NCBI RefSeq assembly: GCF_013391805.1
Contig: NZ_CP058364.1
Coordinates: 372,501-436,500 of the forward strand
DNA length: 64,000 nt
Source: Galbibacter sp. BG1
Lineage (GTDB): Bacteria > Bacteroidota > Bacteroidia > Flavobacteriales > Flavobacteriaceae
Direction of reading: 5' to 3'
Shown here: positions 27,543 to 35,824 of the stretch, piece after piece
Position numbering within the stretch: the stretch's first letter is position 1
Layout: each line of letters opens with the position of its first letter
The notes under the pieces: model-generated
The model's input: only the letters and a program-made list of their open reading frames with translations
Databases searched by the model: none
Told to the model about the DNA's origin: nothing
Position numbers and translations under genes: made by a program

Positions 27543-27935
27543 ATGGCTACTAAAAAAATTATATTAACTGTTGAAAAAACTGATACTGGTTTCTCCGCAT
27601 ATTCACAGGATTACCCAATTTTTACCACTGGGCAATCCATTCCCGAACTCATAAACAGCGCATATGAGGCGGCTGAATTTTATTTTGAAGACGAAAACAT
27701 TAAATTAAGCAACACCGACATTAAGTTTGAAATCGATTTCAAGCAGTTCTTTAAATATTATAAAGTGATAAATGCTAAATTTCTCGCTCAAAAAATTGGT
27801 ATGAATGCTACCTTACTTTCTCAATATGTTAATGGAACCAAGAAACCTTCAGCAAAGCAAACTGAGAAAATCTTAAACGGAATTCACCAAATCGGTCAAG
27901 AATTATCAGAAATCAACTTATTGCAGACTGCTTAA
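27543..27935 (+). CDS. hicB: HicB antitoxin
   Basis: A 130-residue antitoxin. The N-terminal half (about 1-60; ILTVEKTDTGFSAYSQDYP...TTGQSIPELINSAYEA) is the partial RNase-H-like HicB fold that covers HicA. The C-terminal half (about 78-125; AKFLAQKIGMNATLLSQYVNGTKKPSAKQ) is an Xre-type helix-turn-helix that would bind the operon's own promoter. It starts 4 bases after hicA. Confidence 0.92.
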   Translation: MATKKIILTVEKTDTGFSAYSQDYPIFTTGQSIPELINSAYEAAEFYFEDENIKLSNTDIKFEIDFKQFFKYYKVINAKFLAQKIGMNATLLSQYVNGTKKPSAKQTEKILNGIHQIGQELSEINLLQTA

Positions 27936-28040
27936 AACCCGAAAAACAACTTAGGTGATCAAGAAGTTAAAAATTATGACGTTTTTGATTTCTAACGTAA
28001 AAAAACCAGCCTCTTAAAAACCTTTTACACACCTATTTGC

Positions 28041-28400
28041 TTAATACTGCCCGGTAGAAAGCAGCACCAAGGTGCAAGCCACTTCCGATTCGATATTGTG
28101 GTTGCGCAACTTGGCATAAAAATCAGGATTCTCGGTACCCGGATTAAAAATTACCCGCTTGGGATTCAACCCAATAATATAATCGTAGTATGTTTCTTGG
28201 TTTTTTGCATTAAGGTACAAAGTTACAGTATCTACTTCTTTGTATTTATGCAAATCGGTATCTATGGAAATTCCGGCCACTTCCCCTTCCTTTAATCCAA
28301 ACGCAACTACTTCTTCCCCAGCAGCAACCAATCTATTTATCGCAATATTACTATATCTCGAAGGCTTCAGCGAAGCACCCATTACCAATGTTTTCCCCAT
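28041..28400 (-). CDS. CoA-binding domain protein (YccU-like)
   Basis: A 119-residue Rossmann-fold protein of the CoA_binding_2 family, homologous to the nucleotide-binding domain of succinyl-CoA synthetase alpha. MGKTLVMGASLKPSRYSNIA is the start of the fold and RVIFNPGTENPDF the conserved middle. A ligand has not been established for most members. Isolated on the minus strand between HicAB and the TonB receptor. Confidence 0.85.
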   Translation of the reverse strand: MGKTLVMGASLKPSRYSNIAINRLVAAGEEVVAFGLKEGEVAGISIDTDLHKYKEVDTVTLYLNAKNQETYYDYIIGLNPKRVIFNPGTENPDFYAKLRNHNIESEVACTLVLLSTGQY

Positions 28401-28607
28401 GTGTTAAAATATGTTAAACAATTTATTCAGCTGTAACAGCTTTTCAAATTGGTCGTCTATTCAGTAACAACCTTAAATAAAAATATGAAAAATATGTCAA
28501 CTCCCGCCAAGCGAATTTTAGCAAAATTGGAAAGCGTGTAAACGTTGACAATCTAAAAGTCTCTTTACCGAGAACTAATCATCAATCAAAAAAAATCAAT
28601 CTAACCA

Positions 28608-31073
28608 ATGAAATCAATTTTTATGTTGTGCATGGCATTGTTATCGGCCATCACTTATTCTCAGAACAGCGTACCGAATACTAGTTTTGCCAAGATCGGT
28701 AGTATCACAGGAATTATCATCGACAAAAACACCCAAGAGCCCATTCCCTATGCCACTGTAATGGTAAAACAGGAAGGGGCTACGGTACAGGGCGGCATTA
28801 CCGAAGATAATGGGGCGTTTTTTTTAAAAGATCTTGAAGAAGGCACCTACCAATTTGAAGTGCAATTTATAGGCTACACATCCTACTCTAAAAGCGTTAC
28901 CATTTCTAAAAGCGACCGAAAAGTAGACATGGGAACCATTTCTCTAGAGGAAAATGTTACCGAACTGGAAGGTGTCGATGTGGTGGCCGAGCGCTCCAGC
29001 ATTGAGCAAAAAATAGACCGAAAGGTGGTAAATATAGGAAAAGACCTCACTACACAGGGGCCAACGGCCAGCGATATTATGAACAATATCCCTTCGCTAA
29101 ATGTAGACCAACAAACAGGGGAGCTATCCATGCGTGGAAACTCCAACGTAAGGGTTATGGTAGATGGAAAACTCTCCAACGTTCCCGTAGCTCAGCTTTT
29201 GAAACAAATCCCTTCCACTTCCATTAAAAAAATCGAGCTTATTACCAACCCGTCCGCCAAATACAACCCAGAAGGGATGAGCGGACTCATAAATATTGTA
29301 CTTTATAAGGATGCCAATATTGGTTTCAACGGAAATGCCAACGTTGGGGTGTCTTACGAGGAAGAGGCTAAGTTTAATACGTCATTGGATTTGAATTACC
29401 GTCGCGGGAAATTCAACATGTACGGAAACGTGGGTACCAACATTGGTAAATACGTAAATAACGGGCAGGTAGAAAGGTTGGACGACCCAGTAACTAATTT
29501 TGATGAAAACCAAATACAGGATTTCTACTTTTTCAACAACAACAAATCGTATCTCTATAAAATTGGGGTGGACTATTTCTTAAATGAAAAGAACACCATT
29601 TCTTTCTTTACCAATCAGAATATATTTGATGGTAAGGGCCTTGGAGATACCGATATTATAAATTTTGACCCTTCCGTAGGAGATTCAGAACAACTTTTCA
29701 ACAACGTAAACTCCAACCAAAACGAACAATACAATTTTGATTACAAACGGGACTTCGATAAAGAAGGGCATAACATAGAACTGGAGGTAGATTATAGCAA
29801 TTTTACCAACGATGAAGACGCCAATTTTAATTTTGAAGGCGAAAATACGCAACCCGATTACATGGATTTTGTAGATACCAGAAGACAGCAAACCATTGCC
29901 AACCTAGATTATGTTAACCCAATTAACGAAAAAGGAAAATTAGAGCTTGGTTTGGAGGCTCGTTTGTTTGAAACCGATGTAGACTACTCCTCTACCGGAT
30001 TTACATTTAACAGTGGCGGACAGTTAATCCCCATCCCAGATACCGAATTTGTTTACGGAATGGATATCTACTCGGCCTATGCCACCTATGGACAAAATTT
30101 CGAGAAATGGAGTTACCAGGTAGGGGCCCGTTTTGAAGATGTAAGCGTAAAGGCAGATACCAATAGCGTGCGCAGTTTTACAGACGATTACAAGCAACTG
30201 TACCCATCGGCATTTGTTACGTACACACCCTCGGAGAAAAACCAGTTCCAGGTAAGTTTTAGCCGCCGTGTGGACAGACCGGGGTTAACACAGGTAAACC
30301 CAATTAGGGAGTGGAGCACGCCACAGATATCCTCTTTTGGAAACCCAAGTTTGCTTCCGCAGTTTACCAACTCCTACGAAACTAACTATACAAGAAGGCT
30401 GGAGCATGGTAGCCTTACGTTCGGGCTGTACTACCGTACCATTAAAGACGAGATTAACCGTGCGCTATATGTAGACCGCTTAGACCTTACCAAGCAAATA
30501 CTTACCTATGATAATTTCGACGATACCGAAGCCTATGGGGTGGAAGTTTCATTAAACTATAAGCCTTTGGAATGGTGGAGCATAAACGGAAGTTTTGATC
30601 TCTATTCCCAAACGCAACGCGGTTTAACCGAGATTTTGGCACCTAGTGAAAACCCAACGGTAGACGATATTATTGAAGAAGAAGTAGAAGTAGACAACGT
30701 AGCCTACAATTTTAGACTAAATAACAACTTTAATGTAACCAAGAAAATTAGTCTATCGCTATTTGGTTTTTACCGCGGGGAAAATAGGGGCATACAAATG
30801 AATGCCAAAGCGATGTACTTTGTAAACACCGGTGCCCGCTACAGTTTTGCCGATGGCAAAGGAACCTTTAGCCTTAATTTTAATGATATTTTTAATACCA
30901 TGCAGTTCCGTTTTGATGGCGAACGCCCTTACGAACAACGCGGCGCCTTTAACTGGGAAAGTAGAACTATTTATGCCGGTCTTTCTTACCGATTTGGTAG
31001 TGGTAAAAACCGAAAAGCACAACGTAAAAACCGTGATAGCAATACCAAAGAAGGCGGCGGAGGCATTATGTAA
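28608..31073 (+). CDS. TonB-dependent receptor, outer-membrane beta-barrel family
   Basis: An 821-residue outer membrane protein. A signal peptide (about 1-18) is followed by a carboxypeptidase-D-like regulatory domain (about 30-115; GIIIDKNTQEPIPYATVMV), a plug (about 130-225; ASDIMNNIPSLNVD, MRGNSNVRVMVDG), and a large barrel ending LSYRFG. A basic, Gly-rich tail follows (about 795-821), so it does not end in the usual aromatic residue. No SusD-like partner is adjacent, so it belongs to the orphan OMP_b-brl_3 group rather than to a glycan utilisation locus. Substrate unknown. Confidence 0.9.
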   Translation: MKSIFMLCMALLSAITYSQNSVPNTSFAKIGSITGIIIDKNTQEPIPYATVMVKQEGATVQGGITEDNGAFFLKDLEEGTYQFEVQFIGYTSYSKSVTISKSDRKVDMGTISLEENVTELEGVDVVAERSSIEQKIDRKVVNIGKDLTTQGPTASDIMNNIPSLNVDQQTGELSMRGNSNVRVMVDGKLSNVPVAQLLKQIPSTSIKKIELITNPSAKYNPEGMSGLINIVLYKDANIGFNGNANVGVSYEEEAKFNTSLDLNYRRGKFNMYGNVGTNIGKYVNNGQVERLDDPVTNFDENQIQDFYFFNNNKSYLYKIGVDYFLNEKNTISFFTNQNIFDGKGLGDTDIINFDPSVGDSEQLFNNVNSNQNEQYNFDYKRDFDKEGHNIELEVDYSNFTNDEDANFNFEGENTQPDYMDFVDTRRQQTIANLDYVNPINEKGKLELGLEARLFETDVDYSSTGFTFNSGGQLIPIPDTEFVYGMDIYSAYATYGQNFEKWSYQVGARFEDVSVKADTNSVRSFTDDYKQLYPSAFVTYTPSEKNQFQVSFSRRVDRPGLTQVNPIREWSTPQISSFGNPSLLPQFTNSYETNYTRRLEHGSLTFGLYYRTIKDEINRALYVDRLDLTKQILTYDNFDDTEAYGVEVSLNYKPLEWWSINGSFDLYSQTQRGLTEILAPSENPTVDDIIEEEVEVDNVAYNFRLNNNFNVTKKISLSLFGFYRGENRGIQMNAKAMYFVNTGARYSFADGKGTFSLNFNDIFNTMQFRFDGERPYEQRGAFNWESRTIYAGLSYRFGSGKNRKAQRKNRDSNTKEGGGGIM

Positions 31074-31104
31074 GGTTATAGAAACCGAGTGCCAGATGCG
31101 AGGA

Positions 31105-31151
31105 TACTTTGTACTTGATACTTAATACTTTGTACTAGTTACTGTATACTT
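31105..31151. repeat. TACTTTGTACT-type microrepeats
   Basis: Overlapping short copies of a motif like TACTTTGTAC, GATACTTAATACT and GTTACTGTATACT in 47 bases. This is low-complexity, self-similar, non-coding sequence just after the TonB receptor gene. Confidence 0.6.
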
Positions 31152-31235
31152 TTTTTCAAAAAATAAACCAACCTAAACACCATAGTAGCAGCAACGAGTA
31201 GTTGATGGTTAGTGTATAAAAGTTGCTGTTAACGG

Positions 31236-31272
31236 GAAGTCCGAAATCTTTTTAAGATTTCGGGCTTTTTTA
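31236..31272 (+). terminator. Rho-independent terminator downstream of TonB receptor
   Basis: AAGTCCGAAATC-TTTTTAA-GATTTCGGGCTT stem (one G-T pair) followed by T6, about 165 bases after the receptor stop. Confidence 0.85.
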
Positions 31273-31391
31273 GTTCTTGCCGAAAAGAATCAGTTATCCA
31301 TTTTGTATAGAAATATTAACTTTTAGTTTCGAAAAAATATTATATTAGTTTCTAGAGACACCTTTTTTGCCAATATTAAATAAGCCCTACG

Positions 31392-31700
31392 TTGAAAAAA
31401 TTTCTTTTAACCCTTGTTATTCTAATTTCCAGTTGCAGCACTACCATAGATAAAAACGGGATTTTTGAGAAACAAGAATATTCAAAGCACAATTTAGAAT
31501 TTTTAAACACATCCATTTTTCTACCTAATGAATATGTTGAAATTGAAATCTCTAAATTAGAAGATTTTCTATTTAATCCGGACAATGAAGAAGTGCCGTT
31601 TAACATGGTGGAAATGTGGATGAGAAATATTGAATCTCCGAACAGTGGAATTGCCATTTTCAAAAAAATTTCAGATCCATTGAATTTTCTTGTCATATAA
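31392..31700 (+). CDS. Short lipoprotein, possibly the 5' half of a frameshifted gene
   Basis: A 102-residue predicted lipoprotein starting at TTG (MKKFLLTLVILISSCS; lipobox LISSC, Cys about 15). The mature part (EYVEIEISKLEDFLFNPDNEEV...) is of no family I recognise. It stops at 31698-31700 while a second open frame covering the next 300 bases begins inside its end, so the original protein was possibly about 205 residues. If intact, it is a short surface lipoprotein of unknown role. It begins the AT-rich accessory stretch. Confidence 0.55.
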   Translation: MKKFLLTLVILISSCSTTIDKNGIFEKQEYSKHNLEFLNTSIFLPNEYVEIEISKLEDFLFNPDNEEVPFNMVEMWMRNIESPNSGIAIFKKISDPLNFLVI

Positions 31701-32007
31701 AAAATTCCCTCGTCACATACCTATAAAATATGGTACTTCAAGAGTGCTGCGTTCTATAATTAAAGAACATCTAGATCGTGATGCAGCCCTGTATAACCTC
31801 AAATACCATATTGATAAAAGTATTTTTGAGAGCTATAAGGGTGTAGGAATATATAAGTTTGAATTTTCAAGCGATTTATCGGGGGTGGCCTCAAAGAACT
31901 TGAGATATTTTGTAGATACAAATAATCAAACTATAGACATCCAAGCACTGCATGTAGGAGATGATGAAGACTTTGATAAGATTGTTAAAAACCTAGAAGT
32001 TTACTAG
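31690..32007 (+). pseudogene. Probable 3' half of the frameshifted lipoprotein gene
   Basis: A 105-residue reading with no ATG; the first available start is TTG at 31690, which overlaps the end of the upstream frame by 11 bases. The frame is closed upstream by TGA at 31681. The content (IKYGTSRVLRSIIKEHLDRD... YKFEFSSDLSGVASKNLRYFV) looks like a real folded domain. A single shift between 31684 and 31697 would join it to the lipoprotein; it could alternatively be a coupled second gene. Confidence 0.45.
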
Positions 32008-32155
32008 TACCTAACTAATGACTAGATGTAATAAGCTACTATTCAATTCTAAGACTAGAATTGATATACCGATAAAACCATTTTTTATTTTGCAAAATTT
32101 AAAAGGTCTCTTATAGAAATAATATTTAGAACTATTTAGAAAACAGATAATTTGT

Positions 32156-32163
32156 TAGATTTG
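32156..32163 (+). promoter_or_regulatory. -7 box in leader A
   Basis: TAGATTTG (TAnnTTTG). Transcription from about 32170 would give a leader of roughly 55 bases before the esterase ATG. Confidence 0.5.
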
Positions 32164-32197
32164 GAAGAGGGATAAACGTTAGTGTGTTTATATGGTA

Positions 32198-32211
32198 GTT
32201 GTGCACAATTA
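32198..32211 (+). repeat. 5' arm of esterase-flanking inverted repeat
   Basis: GTTGTGCACAATTA, 14 bp before the esterase start. It matches the reverse complement of 33609-33622 at 12 of 14 positions. Confidence 0.75.
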
Positions 32212-32225
32212 AAACGAAATGCTAA

Positions 32226-33611
32226 ATGAGAAAAATACTAATAACAATTTTACTACTATCATCTATAATTTCATTCGGACAAAATGATAGACTTGATAAA
32301 GGTAGAGTAACATTAGATTATGAGATTAAATATATAACTTCTGAGCATTACCCAAATGAAGAACGAATTCTAAGAATATTTTTACCTAAATATTACGATT
32401 CATCTATAAAATACCCAGTTGTTTACACATTAGATGGACAGACATTATTTGATGCGGTTATCAAAAATGTTTCGGTATTACAAGACAAAACTTTTGATGA
32501 CAACAATATAATTCCCGAATGTATAACTGTTGCTATCGACAATAATAATCGAAGTAGAGACTTAACACCGAATTTAGGATTTAATTCCAACTTAGAACTT
32601 GGGGATTTTAAAGAAGGGCCCAAAACATTCTATAATATTCTCAACCAAGAAATAGTTCCATTCATTGATAGTAATTATTCTACTTCTGGGTACAATGTAA
32701 TAATAGGACATTCTGATTCTGGGCATTTTGTTACTCAACTATACCTTAAAAACGATAATCCATTCGATGGCATTATTGCACTATCAATAAATGATGGCGG
32801 TAACTATTTTAGGCGACATATTCCTGAAAAACTTAAACAAGAAGAATCTAAACTTTTATTTATTGGTTATGGTAATATGGACGTTGAATTTAATGGATTA
32901 GGATACTTTTTAGATTCGCTAAAACTTGACAATAATAATCTTATGATCAAAAAGTATAATGCCAATCATATTCAGATGCCATTTGTTAGTTTATGTGACG
33001 CATTAAGATATGTTTTTTCGGATTACAGATTTTATGATAAGCTAATTGATGAGACATTCAATAAAGAATTTGATTATCAAAATTTTACAAAAAAATATAA
33101 AAAAAATATTCTTAAAAAATATGGTGTGAAAACGGAAATAGGTTATGATGTTGATTACTTGTTAAACAAAGCATTAGTGACTGATAATACAACCGTATTT
33201 CACAATATTCTTGACGATATTGACCGAACTAAAATTTTGCAACTACAATTTAGGTTTTGGTACTGTAATGAATTTAACCAAAACGAAAGGGCAAAGAAAT
33301 ACTTGTATCAAATGCTGAATAGTGATGATGAAACGGACAAACTTATATTCTTTGCGAATTTGGATGACCAGTACTTGAACTTTTTTGTAAAGAAACTAAA
33401 ACAACCATTGGAGTTCATTGATTTTGTTGAGCAAGCTAAAGTGAAATGGTCTGAATACACATTGGAATTTAACTATCTGATTTTAAAAACTTTGGTCAAT
33501 GAAAAAATTAAATCATTCAAGAAAAGGGAATACTACAAATACTGTGAACAAAATTTTAAAGAAAATAGGTATTTCGACATTAAATATTTAAAAAAACTAA
33601 ACAAAAAATAA
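32226..33611 (+). CDS. Secreted esterase-like alpha/beta hydrolase
   Basis: A 461-residue exported protein: signal peptide (cleavage near SFGQ, residue 18) and a putative esterase-D-type hydrolase domain (about 30-275). Ser is in GHSDSGHF (about residue 164), an unusual nucleophile elbow with Asp-Ser where GxSxG normally has x-Gly. A late His (YNANHIQMP) could complete the triad. A C-terminal helical region of about 180 residues, Lys/Phe/Tyr-rich, has no family I know. AT-rich. It sits between the arms of a gene-specific inverted repeat, whose 3' arm includes the stop codon. Confidence 0.75.
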   Translation: MRKILITILLLSSIISFGQNDRLDKGRVTLDYEIKYITSEHYPNEERILRIFLPKYYDSSIKYPVVYTLDGQTLFDAVIKNVSVLQDKTFDDNNIIPECITVAIDNNNRSRDLTPNLGFNSNLELGDFKEGPKTFYNILNQEIVPFIDSNYSTSGYNVIIGHSDSGHFVTQLYLKNDNPFDGIIALSINDGGNYFRRHIPEKLKQEESKLLFIGYGNMDVEFNGLGYFLDSLKLDNNNLMIKKYNANHIQMPFVSLCDALRYVFSDYRFYDKLIDETFNKEFDYQNFTKKYKKNILKKYGVKTEIGYDVDYLLNKALVTDNTTVFHNILDDIDRTKILQLQFRFWYCNEFNQNERAKKYLYQMLNSDDETDKLIFFANLDDQYLNFFVKKLKQPLEFIDFVEQAKVKWSEYTLEFNYLILKTLVNEKIKSFKKREYYKYCEQNFKENRYFDIKYLKKLNKK

Positions 33612-33622
33612 CTGTGCACAGC
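33609..33622 (+). repeat. 3' arm of esterase-flanking inverted repeat
   Basis: TAACTGTGCACAGC; its first three bases are the esterase stop codon. Reverse complement matches the 5' arm at 32198-32211 (12 of 14). Confidence 0.75.
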
Positions 33623-33752
33623 AATGGCTCTTATAAAAAGCACTTGCCCAGTCCTCCAAAGTTAATATTTAATTATAAAATTGGCCCAACTGAAACGTAT
33701 CGTTTATCAAATAACCTACGTTTCTCATATTAACCGTTATATGCAGCTAAAA

Positions 33753-34352
33753 ATGAACATGGAAATTTTAAAAACAAAAATACAGCTTGAAAATGACAGA
33801 GTATTATTATTGCCTTTTGAGCATTTGAGAAATCAAGAACTGAAGGAAATAATCTTTTGCGGAGAAATTTGGAAATATATGGGAATGGACATAAAAACCG
33901 AATTAGATTTTGAAAACTACATAACGAATACTATTGAGCAAAAAGCCAATGGAACTTGTTATCCGTTTCTGGTTATCGACAAACTTAATAACCGAGTTGC
34001 AGGTAGCACTAGATATGGGTATTTGAATAGTGCAAGTCAAAAATGCGAAATCGGCTGGACTTGGTATGGAACAGAATTTCAAGGAACAGGATTGAATAAG
34101 GCTTGTAAGTATGAACTGTTAAATTTTGGATTTGAAACTATCGGATTCAGAAGAATTCAGTTTAGTGCCGACCAAGAAAATTTAAGGTCTCAAAAAGCAA
34201 TCGAAAAATTAGGAGCAAAAAAAGAGGGCGTTTTTAGAAATAATTACATCGGGCTGAAAGGAGAAAGTAGAAACGATGTCTATTTCAGTATAATAAAAGA
34301 AGACTGGCCCTTGCTTAAAGCAGAGCATTTTACGGAATTTGGACAAGACTGA
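33753..34352 (+). CDS. GNAT N-acetyltransferase, RimJ/RimL type
   Basis: About 199 residues. A RimJ/RimL-like acetyltransferase that transfers acetyl from acetyl-CoA to an amino group. Visible: NNRVAGSTRYGYLN (beta strand 4), EIGWTWYGTEFQGTGLNKAC (acetyl-CoA pyrophosphate loop), RRIQFSADQENLRSQKAIEKLGAKKEG (the Asn-Ser/Gln helix). The substrate is unknown: it could be a small molecule or a protein N-terminus. ATG at 33753 is chosen because upstream codons lie in a flank motif (CGTTATATGCAGC) shared in type with other single-gene units here. Confidence 0.82.
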   Translation: MNMEILKTKIQLENDRVLLLPFEHLRNQELKEIIFCGEIWKYMGMDIKTELDFENYITNTIEQKANGTCYPFLVIDKLNNRVAGSTRYGYLNSASQKCEIGWTWYGTEFQGTGLNKACKYELLNFGFETIGFRRIQFSADQENLRSQKAIEKLGAKKEGVFRNNYIGLKGESRNDVYFSIIKEDWPLLKAEHFTEFGQD

Positions 34353-34570
34353 AAAACATGCAGAACGCAAAAGCCAGTTATCTACTATGACTATAGCAAA
34401 TAGGGCGTTCCAAATATTAAGAGAGTTCTATGGTCATTTAAAACATCCCCAAATCGTTGATTTGGCTTTTAGATAAAAAGGTGAAAACAAAACGCAAAAG
34501 GTTTGGCTTAATGAATAATCCGATAGGTTTACGTATTTTTAAATGCTACGTTTGATATACCAGACTATTT

Positions 34571-34582
34571 GTAAACATTTAA
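34571..34582 (+). repeat. 5' arm flanking the two-helix membrane protein gene
   Basis: GTAAACATTTAA, 11 bases before the ATG. It matches the reverse complement of 35060-35071 at 11 of 12 positions. AT-rich and partly self-complementary, so weaker than the other pairs. Confidence 0.5.
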
Positions 34583-34592
34583 AACCGATATT

Positions 34593-35063
34593 ATGACAAA
34601 ATGGAATTTTAAATTAAAAAATAGCCCAAAAAAACTCGGTGAAAAAATAGATTCCTCACTAAACACAGTTAATGGACTAGTATTTCATTTGAATCGAGAT
34701 AAAAATGAATCCATAAATTTTAAAATCAGGAAAAGAATTCTATATCCTTGGTACTTATTTTTTTTAAACAGTCTTGTCGTTAATGGAAAATTATCAAAAA
34801 CAAAAATTGAAAATGAGTCTAACGTAGAAATTTCTTTTAAACAGCATTTTTTATGGATAGCCGTGATATTGGCCGATATGATATTAGGATTGTCCTTATT
34901 AATTGTCACGGTTTCTGGAAAGGACAACAATGTTTACACCTATTTAATCGGAACTTTAATATTAGCCATTGGAGTTATTTTGTGGATTAGAACACAAAGA
35001 AAATATGAACAAAATATCCAAGAATATAAAACATTGATTTCTCAAGTTTTGGGAGTCCATTAA
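34593..35063 (+). CDS. Hypothetical two-helix membrane protein
   Basis: A 156-residue protein of no family I recognise. The first 80 residues are polar and basic (TKWNFKLKNSPKKLGEKID..., KIRKRILYPWYLF), followed by two hydrophobic helices (about 88-108 LWIAVILADMILGLSLLIV and 117-135 YLIGTLILAIGVILWI) and a short basic tail. The layout suggests a cytoplasmic N-terminal domain tethered to the inner membrane. It resembles small orphan genes common in flavobacterial accessory regions. Confidence 0.55.
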   Translation: MTKWNFKLKNSPKKLGEKIDSSLNTVNGLVFHLNRDKNESINFKIRKRILYPWYLFFLNSLVVNGKLSKTKIENESNVEISFKQHFLWIAVILADMILGLSLLIVTVSGKDNNVYTYLIGTLILAIGVILWIRTQRKYEQNIQEYKTLISQVLGVH

Positions 35064-35071
35064 ACGTTTAC
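35060..35071 (+). repeat. 3' arm flanking the two-helix membrane protein gene
   Basis: TTAAACGTTTAC, containing the TAA stop (35061-35063). Reverse complement of 34571-34582 with one mismatch. Confidence 0.5.
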
Positions 35072-35150
35072 CCATAATGTATTGAAGCATACTGAATCTT
35101 GAATTAATGCCATCAAATGACGGATTTAATACCATTTAAAAAACAAAAAG

Positions 35151-35615
35151 ATGAAAAGTTTATATAAAAGTATATCGGCGATCTTAATCTGTTGCATGTT
35201 TTTATTCAACAGTTGCTCCAAAGACGACAGCCAAATCACCTATGATTTAACAGGAAATTGGAAAGTAGCGTACTATATTGAGAACGGGATAAAAATTACA
35301 AAAACTAAAGAAAATACTTGGTTAGACATTAACAATGGAGATATTACCGCGAGTTTTGCCGAACCTCAAAATGGCGGGGTAGGAAGTATTTCAGGAATTA
35401 AGGTCACTAATAGCTACAGTGGTGAATTCCGAGCCCAAACAAACGGAGAAATATCAATAGGGCAAGTTTTTCAAACAGAAGCGAATGAACCTGAATGGAC
35501 TGAATTATATAAAATAAGCGAGGCCGAGTACTACGAAATTAAAAATTCCAAACTTCACATTTATTACAATGGGAGGAAGAATGTTATTGTACTTGAAAAA
35601 ATTAGGCCTTTTTAA
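35151..35615 (+). CDS. Small lipoprotein, lipocalin/META-like
   Basis: A 154-residue predicted lipoprotein (lipobox LFNSC, Cys about 22; SKDDS spacer). The mature domain starts YDLTGNWKVAYYIENG, a lipocalin-like first strand, and continues through GEFRAQTNGEISIGQVFQT and WTELYKISEAEYYEI, features shared by META- and lipocalin-like envelope domains of Bacteroidota. A single-domain surface or periplasmic protein; ligand unknown. Its ATG is 87 bases after the previous gene. The flanks carry a weak CCATT(T)AAAAA / TTTTTAATGG pairing. Confidence 0.65.
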   Translation: MKSLYKSISAILICCMFLFNSCSKDDSQITYDLTGNWKVAYYIENGIKITKTKENTWLDINNGDITASFAEPQNGGVGSISGIKVTNSYSGEFRAQTNGEISIGQVFQTEANEPEWTELYKISEAEYYEIKNSKLHIYYNGRKNVIVLEKIRPF

Positions 35616-35756
35616 TGGCCGAATTAAAAATATTAAACAAGGCAAATACATACAAAATGTTTATTTTTACCTAAAAGACAGCAGACTTTAGCAATAATGT
35701 TGATACTTCGTTAAAAAGAATTATTTTTTATACTCCACAGAAAACAGATAATTTGG

Positions 35757-35764
35757 TAGATTTG
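35757..35764 (+). promoter_or_regulatory. -7 box in leader B
   Basis: TAGATTTG (TAnnTTTG), at the same place in the leader as in copy A. Confidence 0.5.
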
Positions 35765-35798
35765 AAAGGGAAATAAACGCAATTGTGTTTATATGGTA

Positions 35799-35812
35799 GT
35801 TGTACCACATTA
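35799..35812 (+). repeat. 5' arm of hydrolase-flanking inverted repeat
   Basis: GTTGTACCACATTA, 12 bases before the ATG. It matches the reverse complement of 36677-36690 at 13 of 14 positions. Confidence 0.8.
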
Positions 35813-35824
35813 AAACACTGGATA

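Larger units (their letters stand above)
31074..31391. other. Intergenic region after TonB receptor
   Basis: About 318 bases containing TACTT-based microrepeats (31105-31151) and a strong terminator (31236-31272). No gene seen. Confidence 0.6.
32138..32215 (+). repeat. Shared promoter-bearing leader, copy A
   Basis: About 77 bp nearly identical to 35739-35816, 3.6 kb downstream. It contains ACAGATAATTTG, the TAGATTTG -7 box (32156-32163), GTGTTTATATGGTAGTTGT, then a gene-specific arm (32198-32211) and TTAAAAC. Differences are scattered, concentrated in the arm. Confidence 0.85.
35739..35816 (+). repeat. Shared promoter-bearing leader, copy B
   Basis: About 77 bp nearly identical to 32138-32215, including the TAGATTTG -7 box and GTGTTTATATGGTAGTTGT. 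The arm (35799-35812) differs from copy A and instead matches this gene's own 3' flank. Confidence 0.85.
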
